Shown here piece after piece: positions 1 to 12,300 of a DNA stretch of 64,000 bases; positions within the stretch are counted from its first letter, which is position 1, and each line of letters starts with the position of its first letter. The position numbers and the translations under genes are program-made. Under the pieces are notes generated by a model. That model was given only the letters and a program-made list of their open reading frames with translations. It was not told the DNA's origin and made no database searches. Origin of the DNA: Corella eumyota (taxonomy: Eukaryota > Chordata > Ascidiacea > Phlebobranchia > Corellidae); the NCBI GenBank assembly GCA_963082875.1, contig OY720098.1, positions 1,488,001 through 1,552,000 of the forward strand, written 5' to 3'.

Positions 1-2394
1 AATGAAATAATTTCGGAAACGAATCAGCCAAATCAATCATTAAGTCTATAACTTAATACTCATTTAGCGTGTCGAAATCTTAACTCAAATAATTCTCAAT
101 TTTTATTGCGTTTTCGCGGTATTATGATGTCATAGTCTCAAACTTTAAACCTTACAAAAAATCTACAAAAATCTTAAAAAAATTTTGTCGAAACTTTTTA
201 AAGGGTAATCAATCAAAAATTGACTTTTATTCGAATAGTTTTGACTAGCAATATTTCTGCAGACTGTTAACGTCGGTTTTTTTCTGAATGCGCTAATGCA
301 GAACGCCGCTCAAAAACTGCAAACATTTTTTTAAACCATTTTTTTAAAACTTTTTTTCGCTTACACTTAACATACAGTAACTCCATTTTCAAAAAAAAAA
401 TTGAAAATTTTGAAGCATTATTATGACGAATTCCTATTTAATTGTTTATGTTTATTAGGTTATTGTTTCGTCTTTATTATGTCACGTTATTTAAGCATGC
501 TGTCTACATTTTATTGCTTTTAAATTTTACGTAATAATTTATTTTTAAAAGTTTAAATTTAAATATTTTGTTTTTTACGTAATATTGTTTACATTATTAA
601 TATAACTTTAAAAAATAATTTATTTATTGTGTAATTTTTTAAGATGGCCTTTTTGCAAGGATTGTAAGTCTAATAAAAATATTTAAAAATACAATTTTTT
701 TACCTTATTTAAATTGCTTTTTGAAAGCTTTTTTTAAAATTAAAATAAATTTTACAAATATTTTTAGTACAATTTTGTATAAACAAAAAACTGTTATAAA
801 AACCATAAAAATAAACAAAATGTATTTTGGTAAAAACGGAGTTAAAATTAAACTTTAAAAAAATAAACTAAAATTATAAATTGTCCTAAAAATAAATTTA
901 GTATCGGGTCAAATTAAAGTTGAACTTAGAAATGAACAATTTACCTTTTTAAAAAACACGAAAAAATGTCAAAGTAGTGTCTTTTTTCTTGAAAAGTCAA
1001 ATTTATTTTGACAACATATACATCAAATGAAATGCCCTAGGCTCAAGACATGACAAAAAACACGAAAAAACATCAAAAAATAAATAACTTTAAAAGTTGT
1101 CTTTTTCATGCTTCCATTTAGGAAGATAGGAATCTTTTAAAAGTGAAGTTTTTGCTTGTTTTTGTTGAATTAATATCATTTTAAATCTGTTGGGGGATTT
1201 ATTTTATAAGCTTTACCAAAGTTAAATTATAAAATTTCTTTTGTATTCCTATTTTTTTGCATTTTTTTACATAGTTTGTTAAAAAAAATGATAAAATAAG
1301 CACAAAATATAATTTTTTTTCAATTTGTTTAATTACTTAATATAACTAAACGGTTTTTACAAATTTTAGGCCCCTCAAAATTTTACAAATTTTATCAAAA
1401 ATTTAAAACTATTGAAATTAAAAAAACATTTATTCTGTTTACAAAAACTAATATTTTTAAATATTTATGACGTACCAGTTCATTTATGACGTCACTGTGC
1501 ACCGGTTATAATCAAATAAAAGCTTTTTTTTTATTTAATAAAATCTTCAAAGAGTTTTAGGTGAAAGCGTTAAATTCTAGAATCATGATAAAACGACATT
1601 GATTGATTGATGTCTCATATTGGTCGACTATGACGTAACAATATTGTTTATGTTTATATAATGATTATATCTGAGATTTTTGAAGTAGTAGAGTTAAGAA
1701 AATGAATATTTTTTTTATCAATGACTGACTTATTATTATATTTTTGTTTTCAAAAATGCATTTTTATTTTTTAGCTATTTTATTTTTTTAATTTTGCCTA
1801 AATTTTTTGTTTTTATTTTTTATTTTTTAATTCTTTTTAAAGATAATTTTATATTTTAAATTTTTTTTATTGGGAATATTAAAAAATGTTTCTAAAATAT
1901 TATTTACATATAAATATAGGTTGTTTTAAAATTGTTCTTTTTAAAAGATTAATTTTTTAAATAATTTAAACTAATTACTTTTAAAATAGTTTAGAAAAAC
2001 AATTTACCAAAAAATTTAAATTATTTTGCAATAATAACATTTCATTCAAAAACTTAAACAATTTAAACTGGACACACCGATCGTTTAACGCTTGTTAATT
2101 ATTTGTTAAGTGCTTGAAGGGGTCAGTAGAAGGTGATTACTCATATTTAAATTGATTCAATTAAATCCATTTTAAAAGGGATGAAATAGTTTAAAAAAAT
2201 GTGTTTTTTGGGTGGTTATAAAATTTTTAAAGATTTAGTAAAAAAAAAAATTGTAATAAATTAATTTGATTTTTCGTTTTTTAATTAGTTTTTTAAATTA
2301 ATTTAGTGGAATTATCTTTTAAATATTAGTTACAACGAATTTATTAAAAAAAACTAAAATTTTAACACTTGCTAAATTAAGGAATAAAAATGCG
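1..2394. other. AT-rich flank 3' of Hox3, no gene seen
   Basis: Low-complexity AT-rich DNA with long A and T runs and no open frame resembling a known protein. It contains one TGACGTCA palindrome near 1486 and a run of overlapping TGATTGAT motifs near 1600-1612 that resemble PBX/HOX sites. If the cluster order continues, Hox2 would lie to the left of this region, but no Hox2 exon is visible here. Confidence 0.5.
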
Positions 2395-2605
2395 ATTGTT
2401 CTAACTGTTACGTCACAACCAAGTCACCAAGTAATACGTCATCCTCATATTACCGAATGTGGTGACAGATTCGATTGGTTTTGCTGACCGTCACTTTTCG
2501 TGCGCTTGAATAATGGGCGAGTGATCACGTGACCTTTAAACTCTTTCACTTTAAAAAATCGGACAAGATTCTAAATTTTGACGTCATAAAATATCAATTG
2601 TCTTA
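2395..2605. promoter_or_regulatory. Promoter-like GC-richer island
   Basis: A 200-bp island that stands out from its AT-rich surroundings. It holds TACGTCA variants, a TGACAG MEIS-type core, an inverted CCAAT box (GATTGG), the palindrome TCACGTGA at 2525-2532 and TGACGTCA near 2580. The same GATCACGTGAC string recurs just upstream of the Hox3 start codon, so this may be another promoter or an enhancer of the cluster. Its function is inferred only. Confidence 0.4.
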
Positions 2606-2712
2606 TAATAATGTTATTAAATTTTGCGAAATTTATGCATTTGTAACTAACTAAAATTATCAAAAAAAATGGTGTAAAAAAAAATTAATAAATTTTTTAG
2701 GTTTTTAAACAC

Positions 2713-2880
2713 TGTAGTCTAGAGTTCGATTACTAGTGCTTCTATATCGTAGTGCTTTTGGGTAAAGTGCCATCTGTTCTTACTTTTACAATAACTAAAC
2801 ACTAAACAAGTCAATAATATTACAAACTGCCACTAGCAACTTGATACTGGGTCAGGGTAACAAATGTTACTCTAAGTAAC
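2713..2880 (+). repeat. Degenerate family-1 SINE remnant
   Basis: Recognisable by a damaged B box, the string AAACTGCCACTAGCAACTTG, and a TGGGTCAGGGTAACA segment matching the family-1 tail. It is much more diverged than the copy that follows immediately, so it is probably an older insertion. Confidence 0.55.
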
Positions 2881-2896
2881 CTGGAGCAAACTTTTA

Positions 2897-3165
2897 CTGG
2901 CATCGTGATGTAGTGGTAAGAACACTTGCTACACCACACATGAGGTCGTGGGTTCAATCTCCACTGATCTCATGCTGTAGCGCCCTTGAGTAAGGCACTA
3001 TAAACGGTATGAACTCCTGCTGAGTCAACACTTAATCAGCAGCATAATTACTGGGCAATTATAATCTATAATATCCCAAACTTGAGACTGGGTCGGAGTA
3101 AAAGTTGTTACTCTATGTTTAAGTCGCTCATTCCACTTTCATACATCGAGGATAAAGATATATAC
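2897..3165 (+). repeat. Family-1 tRNA-derived SINE
   Basis: A near full-length copy. It has an A-box-like GATGTAGTGG, the B box GGTTCAATCTC, the inner AATCAGCAGCATAATTA segment, and the tail ending in ATCGAGGATAAAGATATAT. Part of the CTGCCACAGGCAACTCG section is missing compared with other copies in the window. Confidence 0.85.
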
Positions 3166-5684
3166 TAAAAAAAAAGTTTAGGCTGCAAAGTCGACCTTTC
3201 CACTTCAAGAATTTCCAAGCTTATATTTAGTAACAAAATGTTCGTTTTTTTCTAGGAAAGCAATTCAAATTTTTCTCCCTGACGTCACTAGCATATCAAT
3301 CATCTCTAAACACGTCATCGAAATATGTGGCTGCTGCTAAAAGGTATTTAATGTTGTGTTTATATTCCGGGTGTTATGCGGTAACAATGGGTCTTGTTCT
3401 TGTAATAAAGAACAATGAAGTTGTTTGATGTCTAAAACTTAAATTGCTGTGATGGGAGTTTAATAAAAAAGATCGGTTTAAGATAAGTTTGTTTTGTTTG
3501 TAAAAGTATTTTAATAAATGTGTATTAGCTTGTTTTATTATTAAGAAATATGTTCAACCTTTGAGTAGCAAAGTTCGTTAGTTAAAAGTTTTTTAGGATA
3601 TTAAACTCATATTCAATAGAATATTAAGAAATTGTATATTTAAAAAGGTCTATTTTATGTTTATATTTTTATATATTTAAGTAAAAGTGTGTTTTAAAGT
3701 TTACTGTGTGCGGTTTATATTGTAATTTATGTGTATATAGCGCCCATTGCCGGTAGAGAAATGACGCCAATTTTAAGTTAAAATAGGGATAGAATTTTAG
3801 TTTTTGTTAAAGAAAAGTATGTCTAATTTTTGTAGTTAGTTTTAGTTTACCATTAAAGATGACAAACATACATTTTGTTTATATTTAATCTAAAAATAGA
3901 TGTACTTGTTGCTGGGTTTAGTTAAATTAATATCTTGGTTTAAACTATTCTAAGTACTTGGTTGAGGTTGTTTTTATGAACTATTTTTTTATAGATAGGT
4001 AAAAATATTTTAAATATAGTCAACTAAATCTAGTTACATATATAACTTTATTTTAAGCACTTTACCTAGGCTAGTTTTTAAACCAAGAAAGTTGCCCTAA
4101 CTAAATGTAATTAACTACATTTAGTTAAGTTATAACTTTATGCAAAGTACTAACTTAAATCTTGTTATTTGACTAATTTTTCAAAGTTTAAATTAACTTA
4201 TAGTGCAAATATATAAACTTACATATGTGATAGTGCATTAATTTATTTCCCATAATCACGGAAAAAGATTTAAATATTTAGTGAGGTAGAAATACAACAC
4301 TGTTTAGAGCAAGTTTTAAAACTGTTTTAACCTTTTTTACAAAACAATAAAAACTTAATTAAATTTCGAGTTACACACGAAAAATTTAAAATGAAATTTT
4401 GATATTATTGTTACTTTAAAAAATTATAAATAATACCGAAAATGTAAGTCTTTAAAAAAGAAAAAAAATCAATGTTATTTTTAACCATTATGAGAAGGAA
4501 CAATATTTGATTTTTAGGAAAGAATAAAATATTAAAATTTTGAAACAAAAAATTTTTGGAACATAATTGCTTGAAGCAAATTTAAAATGGAACTTGCACA
4601 AAATTAAAAAAAAGAAAAAATTAAAAACAATATTAAAATTAGAGATATGAAACTTGTGTATATCAGTTATAAAAGCGATATTAATTATTGCAAATAATTT
4701 TTTGCCTTTTTTTTAATTTTTTTTACCATAACATTACCCTTAAAAAATTGAAAATTTAATTCTTAGGTTACACAACTATTATTTTCACTATTTAATTAAT
4801 AAAATAACTTTTTTTGGGCAAGCAAATATTAATATAACCGTTTAAATCAACTCAGCAAAAACAGATAATACTAAAAATAGGCAAAAATTTATGTGAACTT
4901 TATAAGAATGTGTAGGCAGAAGTAGCATAAACTAAACAATTATTTAACCCTAAAAGTTGTATTTTTCTAAAAAATTTTAGGCAACTTTTGGCTGAATTGT
5001 GTAACATGATATTAATAGGTAAAAACACATAAAATTATTTACAACAATTTGCACAAAACAGATAGAACAACATTGCAACATAATCGTCTTTTATATTAAA
5101 CTAGTTTTAACTTAAAATTTGTGGTTTTTATATTTTTAATCGTCTTTTTTGATTGGTTAATCGTCTTACAGGAATAATTTTGTACTTCAATTGAACTTTT
5201 GTTAAATATAATGTTGGTGTTATTGAGACAAATATTTAAATGTGGAAAATGGTGTTTTTTTCGTCTTTTTGTTTAAGTTAAAACCTTTTATAGAAAAACA
5301 TAAGTTTTGTTAAAATAACAATTTTGAAATGGAAAACGCTTTTGTAGTAAAATTAACAACAAACTTTAGACATTAGAATTATAAATTTAATACTGTCTTA
5401 AGGGTGTATAAGTTTATCAATTTAAAAAAAAGAAAATTATAAAAACCTATTATTCCAAATCTAAATAGGATTTCATTTTTTCGTAAAAATAAATTTTCGA
5501 GTTTGTCAAATTAAATACGAAAAATTAATTTAATTAACCAAAATAATATTGTTAAAATCAAAAATTAAAAATCAAAATTTCGAAATTTGGCGTTTTCAGG
5601 TATATGGTTTTTAGCTAAATAAGTTTTCGGTAAAATGGTTTTCCGTAATATTTCAGTAACCCAACCTAAAAATAAATTCTCCGT
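3166..5684. other. Hox3 3' flank and probable 3' UTR
   Basis: No protein-like open frame is present. A TGACGTCA lies near 3280. The Hox3 3' UTR must begin at 5684 and run leftwards, but I could not settle on a polyadenylation signal; minus-strand AATAAA hexamers occur only farther away, around 4050-4240. The rest is AT-rich with no feature I recognise. Confidence 0.4.
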
Positions 5685-6358
5685 TTATAAAGGAGTCAAT
5701 CTTTGAAAATGTCCATGCGCAGTTTTGTCACCCAAACCCCTCGGGTTTGAATCCGACCCTGGGTAACCTGAGATGGAATAATCAATCGGGATTCCTTTAT
5801 CCCCCATGGAACCCGATAAATATTCCATATCCTGGGCGGAACCGTAATACGCGAGGGGTAAAAACTGTGGTGGGATATTCCTCTGCGTTCTATACGTAAT
5901 TGGGTTAATTGTGACGTCACTAAAGTCTTGATGGTGACGATTACCATGAACATAATCGTTTAACGAAGATAAATGCGTCGGATACCGAAGCGGTAAATTT
6001 GCTTGGTTTGAGTGATTAGGTCGAATAAACGAGTTTCTGTTGTGGTTGTATAACTCCTCTTTACCGCCGTTAGTGGCGCGATATCTGGCCTCGTTGTTGT
6101 CGCTAGGTGTCTTCATAAAACCAGAGTAAACATTCTGCTGGTCTGTGAGCTGATTGCTTGGTTTGTAAAAACTTTTGTTTTCGATGTGTGATGTCATCGG
6201 GTTGGTTATTCCGTTGGTGTGGTGTGGTGATGAGGTGTTGCTAGCGCCAGATGAGGGCGACCGGGTAATGGTTTGGTTGCCCGCACGGTGGTGTAAGGGA
6301 GTAGGGCGGTTGGAAGACTGGGTTACAAATGCTTGGTGGCGGTGAGCAGGGGACATCA
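5685..6358 (-). CDS. Hox3: Hox3 exon 5, C-terminal region and stop
   Basis: The acceptor TTTTTTAG precedes base 6358. The exon enters with two bases of a codon and ends at TAA (5685-5687). It encodes a Ser/Asn/His/Pro-rich region, then a segment with [20 protein letters not shown], and the terminal FQRLTPL. One TGACGTCA octamer falls inside this coding sequence near 5912. Confidence 0.93.
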
Positions 6359-9300
6359 CTAAAAAAATTAATTATAATTAGCTTTTAAAAAAGGATTAGC
6401 TTTTGTGTTATACCGGTCATGGTATTGGGCTACTAGTTTCACGTTCAAGCCACACTATTCATCTTTGAGCCCGGCGTTCACAGATAGCTTAAACACACCA
6501 AAAGGTTTCGGGTTCGAGCCGCACCGATGCCACATTATTCACCCTTGAGCCAGGCGTTTACAGATAGTTTAAACACACTAAAAAGTTTCGGGTTCGAGTC
6601 GCACCAATGCCACACTATTCGCCCTTAAGCCCGGTGTTTACAGATAGCTTAAACACAACAAAAGGTTTCGGGTTTGAGCCGCACCAATACCACATTATTT
6701 ACCCTTGAGCCCGGCGTTTACATATAGCTTAAACACACTAAAAAGTTTCGGGTTCGAGTCGCACCAATGCCACACTATTCGCCCTTAAGTCCGGCGTTTA
6801 TGAATAGCTAAAACACACCAAAAGGTTTGGTGTTCAAGCCGCACTAATACCACACTATTCACCCTTAACGATGGCGTTTACTGAGAGCTTAAACACGTCA
6901 CAACAGCACAACATTTACCAATACAAAAAATCTATTCTTTGAAGATTATACCAAAAAAATGTCGAATAAAATAATGTTAAAAAAACAGTATTTATGAAAT
7001 TACTTTAAAATAAAAATGTTAAGTAAAATTTGAGTCAAACTTACTATTAGCGTGAGTATCACACTCATTTTGGTTTAAGAAGTTGATTTCATCTTGAGTA
7101 TTGTTAGTTCCGTTATATCCATGAGTTCGACATTTATGTAGTTGTTCATCTGTATAATAAACTGTGGTTTAAAACACTTGGAATAAACTGTATAACTACA
7201 TAAACAAAGCTAACATTTGAATACATTAGTATTGTATAAACTATGGAATAGCACAAGTGCCCAATTGTAATTAAACAAATACAGAACAAAATTAAAGCTG
7301 ACATTTATGGAACTATTCGCTTGTATATATTGTCTGTATTTTAAATTGTGGATTTAGAAATTGAAAATAAATTGATATATATTTAAAGGCTTTATTGTAT
7401 TTAAAAAATTACTGAAACAAAGTTAAAAATTAGGCAGAATATCGACTTACAACAGAAAAAGGCTAAAGCATGCCTAAACCTGGATTTAACAATTTTTTTA
7501 GCAGTCGTAAGCATTTATATAAGACATTGTATCAAATTTATTATAATTACAACTTTTATTTTAAGTTTACTTTTGCAATACCTTGAAAAAATCAAAAAAA
7601 ATGTTTACTTGAAATATACGAAAACAAAAAAATAACACAAAATAAACAATGTTTAAACATACCTTGATACGGTAATCCATTATGAGTAGGTCTGGCGTAA
7701 GGATAATGATGTTGGTGTGTCGGACGACCACTTAAATTACTAATATGTTGTCCTTGTGCTTCAGTAGCTCGCTGTACAACTAACATTTTCTGTTTTTGTT
7801 CCTTTTTAAATTTCATCCTGCGGTTTTGGAACCAGATTTTGATTTGCCTGTAAGAAAAATAAGTTTTTATTAAAAAGATATAAAAATTTATTAAATTGTG
7901 CCTGGTTGGCATTGTTGGCAATATTTATAACTATATGTATGTTCAATTTGGCCTACTTAATAAATGAAATTGTCACTTATGGTGTGCAGGTAAAATATAG
8001 CAGGCAAATATTAGTTAAGAGTTGCAACCATATTATGACAATTAAAATTCAGCCCATAAGGCCGACTATTGACTGGTATTTACTAAGAATGGGATTGTAT
8101 TAGATAAAATGATATATTGTAGGTTGTATTTAAGTTAATTTTTACTTTGATTTACTAAATTTTAGGTGTATATTGCCAAAACAAATAGTCATCTTAAAAG
8201 AGTTGTTTGAAAATAAAAAATTGTAAGTTGAGTTTTTTGAGTTTAGAAAATTAAATTCTTAAAATATCTGCTTTTTTTTAGTTATTTTTTTAGTGAACTG
8301 TTTTTTGACTAAGAACCTAGTTTTCATTTATCATAATTTTAGTTTAATAAAATTATTTTTTTTGAAATTATATAACCTTTTATTTAAATTATAAACATAT
8401 TGTAATTTTTGGATGCGAAATATTGAATTGACGTCACAATTATGTTTTTTTAGTCATAATCATAAAATTTTAAATAACTTGAATTTTTTATAATTTGTTA
8501 TTTCAAATATTAAATTTAGTTTATAAAAATATTTTTTTATAACATCCGTTGGTTGAAATCACAAAAAATGTCAAAAAATGTCAAATTAAATCTCCATATT
8601 TCAATAAAACGATTGATAGAATATTTGTAATTTTAACACATACATAAATATACATAACCGTTTCAAAATACAAGTTTTATTTATATTTTAAAAGTTTATT
8701 TAAAAAAATATTTAAAGATAGGGGGCTTAATAACATTAAACAAAAATTGATTATATTTTTAAAACATGATTTACAATCAAATTTACTAAATAAACAATTT
8801 TAAAAAATAAAAAAAAAATTAGCACATTTTTGTGCTATTCACTTATGATAAGTGAATAATAATTAAAATTTTTCCAAAAAAATTATTAAGAAAAAAAATT
8901 AAAAAAAATTTACGAAAAATTTTAACCAAGTTTACCTTTCTGACAACCCCAACCCTTGTGCAAGTTCGATCCTCCGAGGCCGACATAAATAATGACTAAA
9001 ATGAAATTCTTTTTCTAGCTCAACTAGTTGGGAATTGGTATAAGCGGTTCGTTCGCGTTTATTTCCCCCAAATCCTTTATCACTGTCTTCTAATAAATAA
9101 AATTAATGGTTGGTTAGTAAGATACCGGCAACATGGTGTAGTGGTCAGAACACTTTTTACACTACATGAGGTTCTGGGTTTGATCCCCACTGCTCTCATG
9201 TTGTAACACTCTTAAATAAGGTGTTATAAACAGTATAAACTCCTGCTGAGCTTATACTTAATCAGCAGTGTAATTATTGGGCAATTATAATCTTTAATAT

Positions 9301-12300
9301 CCCAAACTGCCACAGGTAACTTGAGACTGGGTCGGAGTAACTGATGTTACTCTTTGTTTGGGCTGGGTTTTTAACACAAACGATAAATAAGTATAAAAAG
9401 GGGTTAAACATTTATCAAGTTTTTTATTAACTTTTCTATAAAAAGCTGTAAGAAAATGAATTAAACCTCAATGTATACACTTTTTAGATTCCAATACACT
9501 ATTTTGTTTTTTTACACTATTTAGTTTTTGCATTATTGTTTGGGAAAAAAACTTAAATATTAACCACTTTTAAAGGTTGTAAAACTTTTTTTATTTTAAA
9601 GGATTAAAAAAAAAATAACTTAAACAACAAGGTTAATTATAGAAAAAAGGTGAAATATTTCATCTAAAGTCTTTTAATAAATAGAATTATAACATATTTT
9701 AATTAGTTCCACAAAAATTATTCTTCAAAAAAACTTTAGACTAGCAAAAAATCTAACAAAACAAAACTAAAAAGAGAGAAACTAATTGAATTAAAAGCGC
9801 ATTAAATCCATAACAGAGCCTGTGAAATCAATTTATCTTTAATGTTTACATATCAACAAATATATCGCTTTAAATTGTAGCATTTTAAAGTAGTTTAAAG
9901 CTTATGTTATAGGTACAGTTATTATTTCAGTAATTTAGGTATTTTTTGGTCTTATTTTAACCAGACAAAAAACATACTTATACTAGAAACACTATTGTAA
10001 AAATAATATACTATTTGTGAATACTGGAATATAAATTAAAAATTGTTATTTTTATTCATTTTTTTTGGTGTAAAATAATAAATATTTGACCAAAAGTTAC
10101 ATAGAAAAGAGCATTCCTTTTTAGGCCTTATATATTCCTACTTAACTTGTAGTAGCTGTATGGTTATAAACAATAGAACCGCAAACATTTCACGCTAGAA
10201 CAAAACCTTACAATCTCTATAATTTGATTAACAAAGATTTTTTGTTTATTTCCATTTTTCCAATCTTAAGATCGATCTTAAATTACAATTTTACCTCGAA
10301 AAAAAGAATTTTACTTTATTTCTAACAAACACCATTACAAGGTAGTATGACGTCATAACAGCTTAAAAGTGTGACGTCATAACTACCTCAATATGTTTAA
10401 AAATGTGAGGTCATTACAGTCTAAAATTGTAACTTCATTAAACTTCAAATATGTTCTCTAAATTGTGACGTCATTGTAGCGTAAAATTGTGACGTCATAA
10501 CCACGTAAATGTTTTAAAAAATGCGCTGTCATTACAATGTAAAATTGTTACATCATAACAACTTAAATAAAGTTTTTTTTAAATGTGACGTCATTTACAG
10601 CGTAAACTTGTGACGTCATAACAACTCCAATATATGTTTAAAAAATGTGACGTCATGAATGCCAATTTCGATTGCCTTTGACAAAATTGCTTTGTTTTTG
10701 TGACATAATAATTGGATAAAAAACACGACTTTTAATAAATAAATGATTAATACGAACCCAAAAAAATTAATTAAATTTTCCGTTTTTTTTTAAGATTTTT
10801 ATGATCAGTTTAACCTTCTTTGTTGACGACTTTAACCTTGAAATTCAGACTTAATATGACTAATACTTAGACAAAAATAGCTTTTTTCGTTTTATTTCGT
10901 ATTTAAAAACTCATTAGCGGTTTGATTTCCGAAATTTAGGCGCGCTGAGGCATTACCTGATATCATATAAAGCGTAAAAGACGCGTGAAATTGCGATAAA
11001 AAAGTTACTAGTATTCGTATAAGACATTCACTTGACCAGCGCGCGAAATTACTTGTTCATTTTCAAGTCCTATATACCAATCTTACATGCTTTATAAAGT
11101 AGACAGTCTAAACATTCGACTTTCGTTTGATATTCCTTAAATTCTAATAAATTTGAACCCTTTTGATGGATGTTCTTTTCTAGCAACATCTGGCATAGAC
11201 TCCAGGTGTTGCAGTTTAACTGACCCTGCGTCTAACAAGAAACACAACCTGATACAATCAGCAATTTCATGGTAACCTATCAAACGTGTTACGTTGACCT
11301 CCGTTTTATTTACCCTTTAGGCGCTTTTATAACGCAGCGGATGTGCGTTCAATGTTTAAGGTGGATTAAAAATGAATTAAAATGCGCGAACTGGCGCCAT
11401 GTTAAAATGTTGATTACACTTTTGTTTATTGCTGATAAAATTGTAACATTTTTGTTATATAAATATATGGTTTAAAGTCGAATCAAGGACGTTTTCTTTG
11501 CGTAAGCAGATTTCAATATTAAAAATTCCTTAAATGGTGATATATTAAACTTAAATAAAAAAACAAGGCTTTATTAAAAACACAACGAATTTAAATTTTT
11601 TATAGAAATTTTAAATTAAATTTTTACACTCTTCTTGTATATATAGAATTAAATTGGCTTTATTTTGAATTAATACTTATTAAAACAAAAAATTAAAGTA
11701 ATTTAAAATATTTTTAATATAAATTAATTAACGGTTTTAGTAAAAAATATAAAACCTAGACTTAATTTAAGGTAACAGTTACAAACCCCTTCTGTAGTTG
11801 ATCTAATACAAAATGGCCAACTTTACAAAGTAGCATCCCCGTATTAAATTTCAAAACAAATCAAAAACAGATAAATTTAACCCATTAGCTAAACTATAAA
11901 ACACCATACCTTTAGTTTATTAAGAAACACATTTTTTTTAAATATACTAATGCGATAATAATGTCGTACAAGCGAGCCGCGTAAAATTGAAATTATGTAA
12001 TCTGTTTATTTTTAAGCTGGAGAAGTTGAAAACGATTTTTACATACCAAATTTTGAACTATATAATACATTATATTTATATAGATAAATAACAAGGAATC
12101 ACTTCTTAAAATTTTGTGTACAATTTATTTTTATTTATATTCATTTAAAACGATACTTAGAAAGAAATTAAAAAAAAACTATTAAAAGTTAATGTTTGTG
12201 AGTTAAAAAACCCTAAACTTTATATATAATGTAAAAGTAAATAAGTTTTTTTTTACAGCTTTTACATATCATATTTTTTTTCAAAACTTTAAAAATGCTG

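Noticed and set aside
2897-3165. tRNA genes suggested by A and B boxes
   Set aside because: The same boxes recur in at least ten copies with shared non-tRNA tails; these are SINEs and do not fold as complete tRNAs.
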